From Brachionus plicatilis (Eukaryota > Rotifera > Eurotatoria > Ploima > Brachionidae), in NCBI GenBank assembly GCA_010279815.1, contig QEOQ01000122.1:703551-767550 (forward strand): a stretch of 64,000 bases of DNA, read 5' to 3'. The notes below the pieces were generated by a model. That model did not search any database, was not told where the DNA came from, and saw nothing but the letters and a program-made list of their open reading frames with translations. The translations under genes were made by a program, and so were the position numbers. Position 1 is the first letter of the stretch. Each line of letters starts with the position of its first letter. Positions 10,675 through 23,700 of the stretch are shown one piece after another.

Positions 10675-11348
10675 TTACTTTAGCATTTGTCCCTTGCGTA
10701 ATTTGATGTTTTTTTGCACTGGCTTTGAATTGGAACTTGTGTGAATAGTTACTTCAGACATTGCTTCATCATTGTGGAAAAAGTTTGACGACGATGAATA
10801 AAATTGTTTGAGCTTGGAATACGAGTCCTCGTCTATAGTTTGATAGTTGTTTAGCTTGAACAATGGATTTCGAATCGATTTGGTCGTCGAGTTGTCATTT
10901 TGCTTTAGGTTATCTACACATTGTTCACTTTTTTTGACTAATTGAACATTCAGGTCGATTAGACTTTGAGTTTGAAACTAAATGGAAAATGTTAGACATT
11001 GAGCAAACAGATTAAGTTTTTTTTAAATGCCAACTTGCTGAAAGCGCTTTTTGCGGTATCTGGCCGACTCGGCCGAGTCTGTTTCTAGTTGATTCACATC
11101 TTCTTCTAGAGAAACAAATAAATAAGTTAAAATTTGGTAGAGATTGTGAGCAAACCATTTGTTTTAGTTTGGAGCTGGCTTGACATGTCTGCGCTGGGAT
11201 TATTGACAAAATTTATTGAATTCAAATTTTGGTCTAGAGCTTTGGTGGCAGTGCTGCATTTATTGTTCAACGAAAGAGTTAGAATTGAAGGCGATGGCGA
11301 ACAGCATCGATGCTCTGTCTCTTCTTGGCTATTCAGTCGGTCTAGAGT
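10675..11348 (-). CDS. Uncharacterised three-exon protein, C-terminal part
   Basis: Three minus-strand exons join in frame: 11156-11348, 11035-11105 and 10675-10977 (stop TAA at 10675). Introns of 50 and 57 bp have ordinary GT/AG borders. The 11348 border is an acceptor, so at least one 5' exon is missing; a possible one lies near 11370-11450. The product is Ser/Asn-rich with one highly charged segment across the last junction (ESARYRKKRFQQ followed by SLIDLNVQLVKKSEQ), predicted as a basic helix running into an amphipathic one. This faintly recalls a bZIP basic region but lacks the conserved Asn, so no function is assigned. Exon structure is well supported; identity is unknown. Confidence 0.55.
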
Positions 11349-12890
11349 CTAAATAGGAAAATATTTTTAGCAAACGCCCTGATTTTTGTGTTTGAATGCG
11401 GATCACGGAAATTGGCCGTGTTTACATGCCAAAATTCGCACTTAAATATTAAGTTTTTGGGAATTTCTCACTCAAATAAAATATTTAACTCTAAATTAAT
11501 CTATTTAATAATAATTTCTAAATTTTTTTATAGATAAAAATTAAAATTTTTCTCAATTAATCTCTATTAGAATTTAAATTGATTAATAATTTGAACAGCT
11601 TTGAAATTAAAATTTCCAGAATTATATAATTAAAGGTAATTAGAGTAAAACGTTAATTTAAATTTTTGATTTTATTTTTAAGCCAAGATCAAATTATGCC
11701 GGAACAGTTTCCGAAATTGGAGCACGCATCAATTTTTTGTTCTGCTAAGAATGTCGTGACTGCGATCAATTTTATATGGATTTTAATGCAGTTATTACTC
11801 ATGATATTTAAAATCATCAGTCAAGTTAGGTCTTAATGAAAATTAAAATAGAAAAAAATAAAGTATGCTAAATTAAAATGTGGCCTTAAATGTTCATTTT
11901 AAATCGAACATGAAGTGCCATTAATGTAATGTTTTACTCTGAGCGAGAAAACTAATTAAAAATTTAATGAAGTTTTTTTTCATCATTTTTGTATCAAAAA
12001 AAAGACATTTATTTGAAAAATAATTGATTTTTAAAAGCTCTTTTTTTTTTCTTTATTTTGTTTGCAAAAAACCTTCAAATGCTGATAACTTTACAAAAAA
12101 AAATTTTTTTTTCATTCTGTTAAAAGCAGTAGACTTGTAAGTTCTTAAGTTTAATTTGGACCAAAATTGAGGGAGCTAGACCCTTCTAAATGTTTATTTT
12201 TTGAAAAGAACCCAGAAATTTAAAATGACCATAACTTTGGTAATACTTTATTTTTTTTCAATCTGTTAAAAGATTTAGAAAATTTAGTTGATGAGCTTTA
12301 TTTTGGTGACCTATACTTCGAATTTGATAATAAATTGAGGAAGCTAGGTACTCTAGAAAGGCAACTTTTTATAAATTCTTTTTTTTTCTTTATTTGATTA
12401 ACAAAAAAACCTTCAAATTTAAATTTGTGTTTAAATTGTCGAAAAACTGAATCAAAAGCTACTTGAAGTGATAAAATATTTTTAACTCATTCAAACTAGT
12501 TTTATTGACAAAAAAATCTAAAAACTCGATTTATTTATTTTACATATTCAAAGGTATAAATGATATGCGTTCATTTTTTCAGAACAAAATCAAATTAAAT
12601 ACAAATATGCTCATTTATAATGAATGTACCACAACTTGGAAGAAAAACAAAAAAAATACAATTCTTGTACCAAAATTCAATAATTATTCATATGATCCAA
12701 AACTTATTTTTACTTTTTTTTCATATTTTTTTGAAATTTTCTAACAATTTAATTTTTCAAAATTTCTTAATTTGAAGTTATATATTTAGAATAATATTAA
12801 AGTCTAAAATTAATTATGAAAAATTAATTGTATTTATTAAACTTCTTTTAAAATTGATCTAGACACCTAGCAGAGAAAAATTTATCTACT
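11349..12890. other. AT-rich sequence with dispersed MITE-interior repeat at 12030-12460
   Basis: Phrases in 12030-12460 (CAAATGCTGATAACTTTAC, AAAATGACCATAACTTTG, AAAAGATTTAGAAAATTTAG) recur inside the hAT-type element at 60453-60874, so this is an older, edge-less relative. The 79-codon plus-strand ORF at 12505 is background. No gene is recognised. Confidence 0.45.
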
Positions 12891-12894
12891 TTGA

Positions 12895-13225
12895 CTCACT
12901 GGCACTTGGATAGACAATGATATTTAACTATTAAATAAACATTTCCTTTTTGAACTTTCTGTACTTTTTGTACTTTAACAGTATTTAATAACTCTTTAAA
13001 AAATTAAGCGGGGTCTGGTTTAGGGATTCGGGTATTTTATAGATTAGAGAAATATTAGTTAAAATAAATATTAATATCTAAACTATTAATTAATTAAAAA
13101 TTTTATTTTAAATATGAAAAAGAACAGAAAGTACAAAGTACAAAAAGGAACAGAGCCAAATAGATTAAATTTTAGAAAAAGTACAAAAAGTACAGAAAGG
13201 TTTTTTATTGTCTATACCTCCACTG
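12895..13225. repeat. Imperfect inverted repeat with GTACTTTTTGTAC words
   Basis: The left part CACTGGCACTTGGATAGACAAT followed by CTTTCTGTACTTTTTGTAC is mirrored on the right by GTACAAAAAGTACAGAAAG and ATTGTCTATACC plus CCACTGGCATT. The centre holds a second pair of similar words around a short GC-richer patch at 13010-13030. This is probably a decayed MITE; no target duplication is visible. Confidence 0.5.
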
Positions 13226-15059
13226 GCATTAAATAATAATCTTTTATTTAACATGTGACAACATATAGTCAGCTGATTGAACATAGAAGCCCTATTTTTT
13301 AGCAAAATAAATTGTTACAATTAATTAATTTAGAGTAAAAATAAAAAAAAATTTATAATTTTAGCATAAAAAACAGCAATAAAGGCCTATTTAAAGAAAG
13401 ATACTTGTTTCCGCCATTTTTTTCTTGGAACATTAAAATTTTTTACAAAATTTCCTCAAATTCGATGCCATAATTAAGGTCTAATTCAAATTATTTATAT
13501 TAATAAAATTTTCAAAATAAAAAATTTAATTTATTTAAATGAGAATTTTGCTAAGCCTCAAAAGAACTCGTTCGAATTTAAATATACGAATGAAGCTTGA
13601 TAATGTTTTATTTAAATTCGTAAAAAAGATACCGGAAAAAAGTTAAATTGGTGGCTTCTTTTAGAAAAAAAAACCCACAACAAAAAATTATAATCAAACC
13701 TTTTAATCAAGACCTTGAAAAATCACTAGCAATTCGTCAAAACCAAATAAAAAATAATTTGCATTTAAAAATAAATTTAATTTTATTTACGCAAAATATA
13801 TTAAAATTATTTGCTGAATTTAGAGAATCTTGTTACCATAAACCAGTTCAAAGTGAATCAAGTGCCAATTTATAAAATTAAAGATTCACCACATTTTAAA
13901 ATTTAAATCGAAAAATTTCAAACAAAAATCACCGATCAACTAAAAAATAAATCTTTTAGTTTTAAAAATTGTTCAAGGTAACAGTTTTTTATTTGGGATG
14001 ACAAAAATGATTAACGTAATTGTGGTAGAGTAGCAGAATATGAAACAACTGTTGAAACACAACATCTTGAAAAACAATTGAACTTGTGAAAAGATTCAAA
14101 AATAATTTAAGAAAAAAACATTCAAATAACAAGGTAAATCTAGTGAATAGTTGAAAACGTTTATTTTTTTATTTTTTTGATCAGTATCTCTAAAAAAAAA
14201 TTTTAGAAAATAACTATTTACATTTTCTCGGTCTAAAAATATTCTAAAATGCTGTTTTGAAAAATAACCATTTATTTATTTGACTGTGCCAGAATATTTT
14301 CTTCAAGAGCTCGTTTGGCTTCAATTTAAAATTTCAAGACTTTAGTATAATACCAAAACTCAACCAAACTTCTTTAAAAAAAAATAAATTTTTTTTTCTA
14401 TCGCTTCATCAATTTATTTAAATATCTAATTGTCAAAAAAAGCAACTGTCTGATTTTAGTTTAAACATTGCATGAATTTGAAGCTAATAGATCATTTCAC
14501 AGCTAATTAAAATCATACAAATGAGTTCGAAAAAATTAATAGATTTTTTTATTTTTATTCACTAGATAGACAAAAAATCTGCTTAAACCTAGCTAGAATT
14601 TTGAATTTCAATATAGATCCCCTTTAGATATAATTTGATTATGATTTAACATAAATTCTCTTGATTAGCCGGTAATTTGACAAATTCAATAAATTTAAAA
14701 ATTTTCCTCTGATAAATTAATTCTCTGGGACCAAAACACTATTATTATTGTAAAAAATAATTTCAATTTAACCTGAATATTTATGGTATTCTAATCAATA
14801 TTTAAAAAAAAAATTTAAATTTAATTAAGAAAATTTCCTTTGTCGAATTCAACTTAATTGTTGCTATTTTTTTAGTCATTTTTTCTGATTAAATAATATG
14901 AATATTGTAAGGAGTCTTTAAGAAGACCCATCATACTAAAAATCAATTAGACTCTCGCTTGTGCAAGATTAAGTAAATTAAATAAACTCAAAAATCCTTG
15001 GTAATATTTGAAAAATTTTGTGTAAACCTTGTAATACGTAAACAAATAAGTGGACAAAA
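13226..15059. other. AT-rich intergenic sequence
   Basis: The 75-codon plus-strand ORF at 13648-13875 is Lys/Asn/Ile-rich and has no recognisable motif, so it is not claimed as a gene. The rest shows no coding signal. Confidence 0.4.
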
Positions 15060-15301
15060 TTAGGTTAAATAAAGTACGGTTCTGTGACCCCCCTGTTGAC
15101 ACAAAGGGACAGAAAAATATTTTAATCTTCTTTTAATGACAAGTTTTGGGCCTAATCTCTCAACTTGTTCAGCTATTGTTTGATTTAAATTAATCCCAAG
15201 GTGCTTTTTGAGCGATTCACAGCTAAACATTTCCCGGCAACAATTAGAGTAGCTGGTATTTGGCTTTTCTTCTTTTGTCGAGCACGTATGCGATGAATTT
15301 A
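15060..15301 (-). CDS. Candidate terminal exon, unidentified protein
   Basis: A minus-strand frame of about 80 codons is open from an acceptor-like ATTTGAG at 15302 to TAA at 15060. Its base composition is clearly more coding-like than its neighbours. It includes STKEEKPNTSYSNCC, FSCESLKKHLGINLNQT and QVERLGPKLVIKRR. A splice donor could also end it earlier (GTTGAG or GTCATT), so the C-terminus is uncertain. The exon at 16930-16978 on the same strand may belong to the same gene. No domain is recognised. Confidence 0.35.
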
Positions 15302-16929
15302 CTCAAATGAAATCCAAGAATGAATAAGAATTGATACCTTGATATATTAGGTAATATAGAAACAAAAACAAGAAAAGAAAACAGAGTTTTATTTCGCTAA
15401 GCTCGATTTCAATTTGCATAAAATTTTAAATGTTCGTACAATTTCCAAAAAGTCCTACAACTAAATTACATAACTAGTTTTGTAAAAAAAATGAATTTTA
15501 AAAATGAGTATTTTTCTTTAAAAAAAAAAAAGTAATTCTGTTCAGATTCCTGAAGCAAAAATTTTATCTTACTTCAAAATTAGAAATAAAATAAATAAAT
15601 AAATACTTGGAGGTGCAAAATCAATCTAGCGATAGTTCCATGTAGACACAAAAATATGTGACTTGAAAATTTTAAAAAATTTAACTAGAAGCTCATTTAT
15701 ATCAAATTGGATTTATAAGTCAATGATTTGACTAAAATCTAGAACAATATCTGAATTTAACTTAAAATAGCTAAGTATTTTCGGTATGGAGACAATTATG
15801 AAAATTTCTTGGCTGTCATTCAAAGTCTTTAAAGGAGCTTCAACTCAGACTGATGAATTCAACAACTGAATTATACCTTTAAAATAAAATAGAACTTTTT
15901 AAAAGAATCTATTGTCGGACAATGAGAGTTTTTAAAACTAAGGAAATTGATCTACGGCTTATAGAACAATTCGAATATATTTTTTGTTTTCTTTTTTCAT
16001 TAGAATAAAAAAAAACTTGTCTAACTTAAAGATTAAAAATATTTTTTGCACACTTTTAAATCACATTTTCAAATATTTAGACACGAAATAAAATATTTAA
16101 GTTAAATTTTAAAAAATTTACAAAAATAATAATTTTTTGGTAAATATTATTTTTAGTCTTAAATAAAGGTGCTCTAAAAATGCTGATTTTGTAATGTCAT
16201 TTAGTTTAATTAGACAAAGATATCCATCTTAAATGCTATGGATTTTTTGTTAATTTTTTTTGTTTTTTTTTTCCAATAATGATTACTCAGTTAATTAAAT
16301 ATTTGAAAATTTTCAAGTATGATAGATTAAAAGCTTATCATTAACAAAAAAAAAAAAAACAATTTAGCACTCTGTTTGAAATCAATCCTTGAAATTAGGA
16401 AAAATTTACAGCAAAATAATATGGAAATTAAATCGCATCCATGTAAATGGGTTTAGAATAATAAAGGGTAAAAAGTAAAATTTTATTTGATCTTCGATTG
16501 AAAACCTTTACTATTTTTAGCAAAAAAAATTATTTTTAATTTGAATTCGAAAAATTATTTCAACAAAAATGTCAAACACTTTCAAAATTTGTACAATTTC
16601 AATAATCAAATATTTAAAGACTTCAACATCTTTATCTGGACCAAACTAACATTAAGAACTATAAAAAACATGTGGTGATTTTAAAATTTAATTAAATCTT
16701 AAATAAAATGTTCTTATAATAGGAATTTAAAACTGATCATTAACCATAATTCACTCGTTGCAACGCTTCTCAATTATACACTCTTTAGGAAAGACAGTAA
16801 AGACACTTCAAAGAAAATTAATGGTTATTTCGAGGTAAGCAATGAGTGTACCAAGTAATTTACCAGTGTCATGCAAATAATTGGGTGGCACAAGCAAAGT
16901 TAAATAAAAGATCATTTTATTTCACTTAC
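15302..16929. other. AT-rich sequence, possible intron
   Basis: It separates two minus-strand candidate exons. No convincing exon was found between them, so it is either one long intron or an intergenic gap. Confidence 0.35.
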
Positions 16930-16978
16930 CGGTGAGTCCAAGTAGAATATACTTCTTCTCTGTAGCTGACCCGTTCAT
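16930..16978 (-). CDS. Candidate first coding exon (MNGSATEKKYILLGLTG)
   Basis: ATG at 16976-16978 opens 16 codons plus one base and ends at a consensus donor GTAAGT. The sequence KKYILLGLTG looks like the first strand and start of a P-loop, as in dephospho-CoA kinase-like or ARF-like proteins, but the GK(S/T) that would prove it must lie in the next exon, which was not found. Assigned only as a plausible initial exon. The exon at 15060-15301 could be downstream. Confidence 0.35.
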
Positions 16979-18779
16979 TTATTTATAATCAAAGTTTACA
17001 CAAATAAATAAAGTCTTCAAAATTAACTTTCAATATTTAAAAACGAAATCTATTAAATAATATAAAGTTACTTTGTTTTCAAGATATTATATTTATATTA
17101 AGTAGTTGTACTAAGGGTACGACATCAGTCAACACTTAAGATTTTAAGATTGGCCAAAAATATTAAAGTGCTTGAAAAATAAATTCGAACTTGCCTGAGC
17201 AAAATAGACCTAAAGGTTGTATAAGATCAAGAATATTTTCCATATCATAAATCGCTATGAATTTCGATTCCTTACTCAATTCCAATAAAAAAATTGATCT
17301 TAATAAATATTAATTTTTTATGACTAAATGAATAAAGTGCCAATTCTTATTCGACACCCATTAAGGCTACAAAAAGATTTGAAAAAAATCTAATTAAATA
17401 CTAAAAGTTTCTCCGTATTTTCTTCGATATTCTATCTATTGGATAAGTGCTTGAGATTGGATCATTAAATACAATATAAGAAATTACTAATTTTTGGGCT
17501 CAATTAACTTTTAGAAAAAATCTACCTAAGAGTTTTTTTATTTTTTCTAATGCATATTGAACTTTATGGAGTAATTTTTATAATTCTGTACATAGGAAGA
17601 AATTTTTTCGCCTCTCTACTATCAAGGAATGATTAAATTTGAACTAAAGAATATATTTTTGTAAATCTAAAAGTTTTTTCATGATTAATAAACTTTTCTA
17701 GCAAAATTTAAATTTTTGTACTCTTACCTTAATTTTTTTTCAAATTAACAAACATTAGGTAATGTATATAAAACTCAATGAAATTATTTAAAAGAACAAA
17801 ACTAAAATTAGAAAGTAAACTGCTAAATTAACCGGATAAGATTTTTTTTAAATATACATTTTTAACTTTTTTAGTCATTTGTTTATGATTTTCCTAATGA
17901 TGTTTATAGAAATAAATAAAAAATATATTGATTCAGATAAAATTACTACTCAAATTTACTCCAATTTAAAAATTTTAGATGAACTTAAAATATGAAATAA
18001 ATTGTTATTTCTTAATAAAATGATTGCAGAGATACATTTTTGGATTTAACATTCTATTTAAAATATAAAGGTAAACTCTGCAGTATCAAAATGCCAATTG
18101 CAGAGTACAATAATTTAAAAATATTAATTTTAAACGAAATTAAATAGATCACAAAAAAGGAAGGCTTAATTTTTAACTAATGAAATAAGAATCGTTTTTT
18201 TAATTAATTTTGATTTTTTTAAATAACCGAGTGAAATAATTTAAATTAACAATAATAATTCAAATAAATTAATAAACTTTTTTCTTGAAGCACTTTAACT
18301 CAATTAGTGATATTTACAATAGAAATAAATATCAAAAAAATTTTCCCATAATAAAAGTACGCAAAAATTATTAAAATTAATATAAAATTATTTTCCTAAG
18401 AAAAAATATCAAAAAATTGAATTCATGGTAGTATTGTTAGATGTACTAGCCAAAAATGAAATTGAGTGTGTGATCAGGCTTACTGTTCGATCTCTCTCTT
18501 TCTTAATTTTTTTATAATTTTTAAAACATTTTAATTGCAAAATAAAATTTAATCAAATTAAAAATCAAAACTTTTTTTAATTAAAATGACATTTTGAATA
18601 AATATATATAAAGATGGCCCTTTATAATTATGTACACAATTCTTTAAATAAAATACCACAATTTTATTAAAAAAGCCACAAATATTAAAAATTTACAGAA
18701 AAAATAAAAAAAACTTTTTTTTTAATTTCACCACAAATTTATTAGAATAAATATTAGAAAAATACAATTTTTATTTTTA
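16979..18779. other. AT-rich intergenic sequence
   Basis: No exon-like island, long ORF or recognisable repeat end was found. Confidence 0.4.
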
Positions 18780-19306
18780 TTTATTTTTTTTTTAATTTTC
18801 GAAAAATTTTGGAATTTTTTCAATATTGTTCGATAAAAAGAGGTAATTTATCTGTTTAACAATTTTTACGTAAAATTACGTAATTTTTCGTAAATTCACA
18901 TTTTTCTTCAGTAAAAAAAGTAAAACAAATACCTAATTATAATTTAATTATTTTGAAGAAAAAAAGACAAATAAAAATAAATAATACATTGTTAAAAAAT
19001 CTTCTAAAAATTAATAAAACCAATTAATAGAACATTTTTTTTTAACAGAAAAATAACATCTTTTTATCGAACAAAATTGAAAAAATTCCAAATTTCTTCG
19101 AAAATTAAAAAAAAAATGATAATTTTTTCTACTATTACGATTAGCTTAAAAAAGTAGATATTTAGGTGATTTACGTAAATTTTCGAATTTTTGCGATAAA
19201 TTTAATTTTGTAAATTTACGTAAAATTGCATAAATTTCTACTTTTTACGGAAATTTACGTAATTTTCCGTAAAAATTACCAAAAACATCATGTCAAATCA
19301 ATACTG
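18780..19306. mobile_element. Diverged TTACGTAA-rich fold-back element
   Basis: An inverted pair of about 80 bp (18780-18862 and 19046-19125, sharing TTTTTATCGAAC/GTTCGATAAAAA and AATTTTCGAA) surrounds a loop of about 180 bp. The right side, 19150-19280, is packed with TTACGTAAATTT and ACGTAATTTT words. It ends in CAATACTG at 19306, comparable to the ends at 197 and 39512. The left outer end is not recognised, so the copy is asymmetric or truncated. Confidence 0.5.
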
Positions 19307-19768
19307 TATCATAACTATTCATATTTAGAAAGAACCAAAGAAAAAGTGACACAAATCAAATAGAAAAAGAACTATTTTGATTAAGATACAACAAATTAAT
19401 TTAAAAAAAATCAATACCATTAATATTGATTAATTTTTTTTGTAGCGCTCTTTAGAACACTAAAAGACTCTTTTTTTAAATAAATTACAAATAAATTAAA
19501 TTGATCACGACATTATAAAATTAGGGGTGATTTTATATAAATTTGTGGTAAATTTTACTCTTTTTGTGGTTTCAAAATATTATGGCTCAATAATTAATAT
19601 CAATAATCTTTTCGACAAAAAAAAATGAAGAAGATAAGAAACTTTTTTAAAAAAAATCAAAACTATGAAATAAAAAAAAAAAATCCAAAACATTTCTAGA
19701 TAGAACTTGTGTCAGGTGTTTAATTGTAAGCAAAATAATTATGATCCACATTCATGACACAAACTTAC
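19307..19768. other. AT-rich sequence, probably intron
   Basis: It follows the splice donor that closes the exon at 19769 on the minus strand, so it is most likely intronic. Downstream exons were not identified. Confidence 0.4.
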
Positions 19769-20713
19769 CTCTAAATTGTTGGGGTCTGCTTGGGCGAAAT
19801 TTTGATTTTCTTCGCTGAATTCGTCGTCGAGATTTTTTATCTCCGCGTACTTGAGTCTTATACTTAGCTTATTTTCGTCACCAATGTTCAAATCATCCCA
19901 GAGCGGACTCGAATTTGGACAATACGAGGCATTCAGAGGCACAGAAAAACCCTTGCATCGCACTAATTGCCGCTTTGTTATTGTACCATGAACACTTTCG
20001 TCAGATTTAAAAGATACTGCTGACGATCGCTCATGGCTTCTTTGTTTTTCTGCCAATTTATAGCTTTTTTTGTTGCTGAAAAATTTCAGACTGCGGTGCC
20101 AGTCAGGCGACGCTATGCACTCGCTTTGAGGGCGCTGGTTTGTCTCATGCTCAGTGTCACTAAACACATTGTCATAATCTCCCAGATTGTAATAATCGCT
20201 TTCATGGTTCTCTATGTTCTGGGAACTTCCTGACGAGCTCTTGGAAAATGAGAACAGGTTGAACAGAGAAGAGCGCTTTTTTTTCGGCGGGTTTATGTAG
20301 CTGGTTGAACAGGTGGCTGCGACTTTTTTGGGAGAATCAGACATGAAGGTCTTTCTCAAGCATGGACTGTTGGCCGAATTAATAAAGTAAGACTTGGACT
20401 TGAATTTGTCTTTTTTGGACATGGCTGGCTCAGGCTCCATTTTGCTGCCTAGCATTGTCTCTATGGTGCTGGAGGATATTGTGTGTGAGGACTCAACTTG
20501 GCGAGCGCTTTTTTTGTGAGCAAAACTGGTCAATTTGCGAAAAGACTCGGACTTTCTGAGAATGTTTTGCACAAAGTTTTTGTTCGTATTTACAGGTGTA
20601 TCGGAATGGGAGTCAATTATGCTGTTCAGGCTGTCTATGACCAAATCGCTCTCTTGGATAAGCTTGCTTGACGCCGAGTCGCAGCATTTTTTGCATTCAT
20701 TTTCAGACGACAT
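19769..20713 (-). CDS. Ser/Lys-rich, probably disordered protein, long 5' exon
   Basis: One open frame of about 315 codons runs from ATG at 20711-20713 (the frame is open a little further upstream only through GTG) to a consensus donor GTAAGT after a Leu-Glu pair at 19769. The TGA reached 30 bp later is intronic. The protein has Cys pairs near its start (ECKKCC), many Ser and basic clusters (PPKKKRSSLFNLFSFSKSS), an acidic middle and no membrane segment or known domain. Short basic/Ser modules like RKSESFRKLTSF are typical phosphorylation or docking sites in scaffold proteins. The remaining exons lie at lower coordinates and were not found. Confidence 0.6.
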
Positions 20714-23700
20714 AGTCACAATTATTTTAAAAAATACATGGAAATATTTTGACTAAAATTATCTAAAAAAACATAAATCAAATTTGACGAAAAAATCAAT
20801 CATGCGTGCAACAGGCGCTGGTTTTTAGATTTTAAGTCTAAATTTTTTTTCTCAGTCTAATTGTGTTCTTTCTATTTGAAAAAATTTACCTGGTCACCAC
20901 TACATTGAGACTAGTTAAAATTAAAATTTAAATTAAAATTCTCAATTGGAAAAAATAGCATTAAGTTGCTAAGTTTGATGCAAAATGTTTAGTACTAGCA
21001 ACGAAAAATTTTGGCCTGAAAACGATTCGAACACTCGAGCAGAATGTTTTTACAAGTCGTCAAATTAATTTTAAATTGTTTATTAAAAGGTACATTAAAT
21101 ATTTTATTTTCTTTTTCACAAATAAATTTTTGAATAAAATATAAAGATTTTTTTCATCATTTTAAAATAATTGATATCATCTGTTTATTTGAAAATAGTA
21201 AAAAGGTAGAAAAAAATTTTCATACAAAAATGAACCTTGAATTAGAGATCCATATGAAGGATGAACGTTTTTTAAGCAAAAATTTTATCATATTAAAAAA
21301 TAGTTTGGTCTTTAATAAAAAAAAATTTAATAAAATGAGCTAATTTAAAAATTATTTTCTAGATGGAAAGGACCTGTATTATTTAACTAATCGATTATTT
21401 GGCTAATTTTGAATGTGTTGCATGAGAAAATCTCTGACTGAAAAGCATAAAAAAAGTTGTTATTATTAAGTTTAATACTAAAAATAAATAACTAATAAAT
21501 AATTTTAAAAAAAGTACCTTGATCAAGATTTGTGGCAATATTAGTTTTCTTTTGGTTATTTTCTAATTAATAATTTTATTTATTAATAAGTTTATAAATA
21601 ATGTTCTGGTGCTTAAAATTTTTTTCTTTAACTCTGATAAAATTATTCTTTTTATCTTTAAAAAATAAACAGAACCTAATAAAATAAATTCTCTAATGGA
21701 TCCCCTCAATATTTTTTAATTTCCGCTTTTAATGATCTCTAAATCACGTTTAAGTGCAGTTTTACTTGATCAGTCGAAGATTATTTTGCTCAATTAAAAA
21801 ATAGAAAAGAACTACAGGTAATTTAATGGAAACAAAAAATTTCTGGCTAAAAAATGGATAACTAACTCAAAAGACTTGTATGAAAAATTATTTTTGTTAA
21901 ATTTTATAGAAAAATAAGTAAAAATTAATGTTCATTGTTTATTATAGACGATACTTTTTGAACCCCAAGAGGTTTTAGATAGACTTATTTTAGTGATCGT
22001 TTGAGACAATATAGATTTTAAAAAGCTTTTGAAAAAGTTATCAGCAAAATTTTTCATTAAATTTATCTTTTGATTTTGTTTTTAAATTGCTTAAGTCGAT
22101 CAATTTCTTTCAAAGAAAAAAATTATATCATATTAAGAAATGCAGCTTTAAATATGGAATAACTAAAAATTCGGTTTTTAAAAAAATCTGTCTTAGGACA
22201 AATTTTTATTTTTAGTTTAAATAGCTTAATCATGGACTCTCATTGCTAATGTATCTAATGAATTGGAGTAAAGAGGAAATCATCGCCAAGAACAAAACCC
22301 GTCAACACTAGTAATTTAATTTAACTCTTTATGTTGTTAAAAATATTCTTATAATAAGCTTTACTCGGCTATCTACAATCACTGATTTTATCAAAATAAA
22401 ATTTTTTTCCTAACTTTTAGTTTAAAATTTTTTTTTTAATTAAAATTATTGTCATTCATTTGTTTATGCAATAACAAACAAAAAGTCTTGAATAAACTTT
22501 AAAACTTGTAAAGATTAGTATACTTAGATTAAAAGAGCTTTAATTAAAAATATTTTCTGAATTATAAAATAATTTTATATTAAAAAATAAAAGATAAATA
22601 ACTTAAGTCTAAAATAAATCGCCAATCGGTCGAATACATTTGTTTGACCAAGTAATCAACTTAAAATTTTAAACTAAGGGTAATAATAATTTAAATAAAA
22701 AAAAGCGAAAAAAATTTAATAAAATCTCCTTTTTTTAAATACTTAAAAGCCATATTTATTTAATTATAATTTTTTATTATTCAATTTTCTTTAGCTTTTA
22801 ATTTAAATTAAATAATCAAAAACATCAGAAATTGGAGGCCTAATTATTGCTAATTTTCTAAACTTTAGATCTTTAATAATGATTTATATTATTTATTAAG
22901 ACTAATGTTCAAATTTTAGATATACTCTTCAAATAAAAAATTCGATCGATTATATAATTTCTAGCAATAACAGTGAATTAAGTGTAAAAATAGATATTTT
23001 TAAAAAGTTTCAAAACGTATCATTAATTTAACACATTAATCAAAGAAAATTTGCATTTGCCATTCTTTACCTAAGCAACTCATTTTAGATAATTTTAAAA
23101 GATACGAACAAAACATACTAGTTAAAGCTGATAAGACCTTGATAGTAATCGATTACAAGAAATTTAAATTAACTTATAATTTTAGTTTGAGTTAATTCAA
23201 GCATTGTATTATGAACTTATATTTTTTCGTTTCTGGAAAAGATAAGAATTTTTTTAAAACAAAAATGTTGCGTTCATTAAATATTTCTTTCTTTAAAAAT
23301 AAAACACTTAATTAACTTTGAGTAAAAATTTCTTTAATCAATTTTTTTTGGTCAAAAAAAACTTGGAATCCTCTAATTATTAAGTGAATAAATTATTATC
23401 TTAAAAAAAATAAAATTCAAAGCCATTTTGAAATTATAATGTACTATAGTAAATTTTTTTTTTGAATTTGAGGAATAATTTAAAATACTTAATTGTATCA
23501 AAGTAATTTTTCAAAAAATTTTCAAATTCACTTCCTGTATCATTGAATAATCAAATTTTTGATTTAAAGTATTCCCAAAAAAATTTCTATTATTGAGCTT
23601 ATGTGTTAAATTTAACATTTTAAATTTAATTTATTATAACAATTTTAAATCTAAGTTAATAATAAAATTTAAAATTTTTCTGACTGTCAGGTTCTAAGAG

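Noticed and set aside
11690..11830. GC-richer patch suspected of encoding a GIY-YIG or Cys-rich fragment
   Set aside because: A stop interrupts the frame and no motif could be matched convincingly.
13648..13875. 75-codon plus ORF with a start faintly like a cullin N-terminus
   Set aside because: Similarity is limited to a few residues (IIIKPF) and composition is background.
20714..20719. Start of the Ser-rich protein two codons upstream
   Set aside because: That codon is GTG; the first ATG in frame is at 20711-20713.
21020..21062. Possible tRNA B-box-like GATTCGAAC
   Set aside because: No A-box or acceptor-stem pairing at the right spacing; no tRNA, rRNA or CRISPR array was found anywhere in the window.
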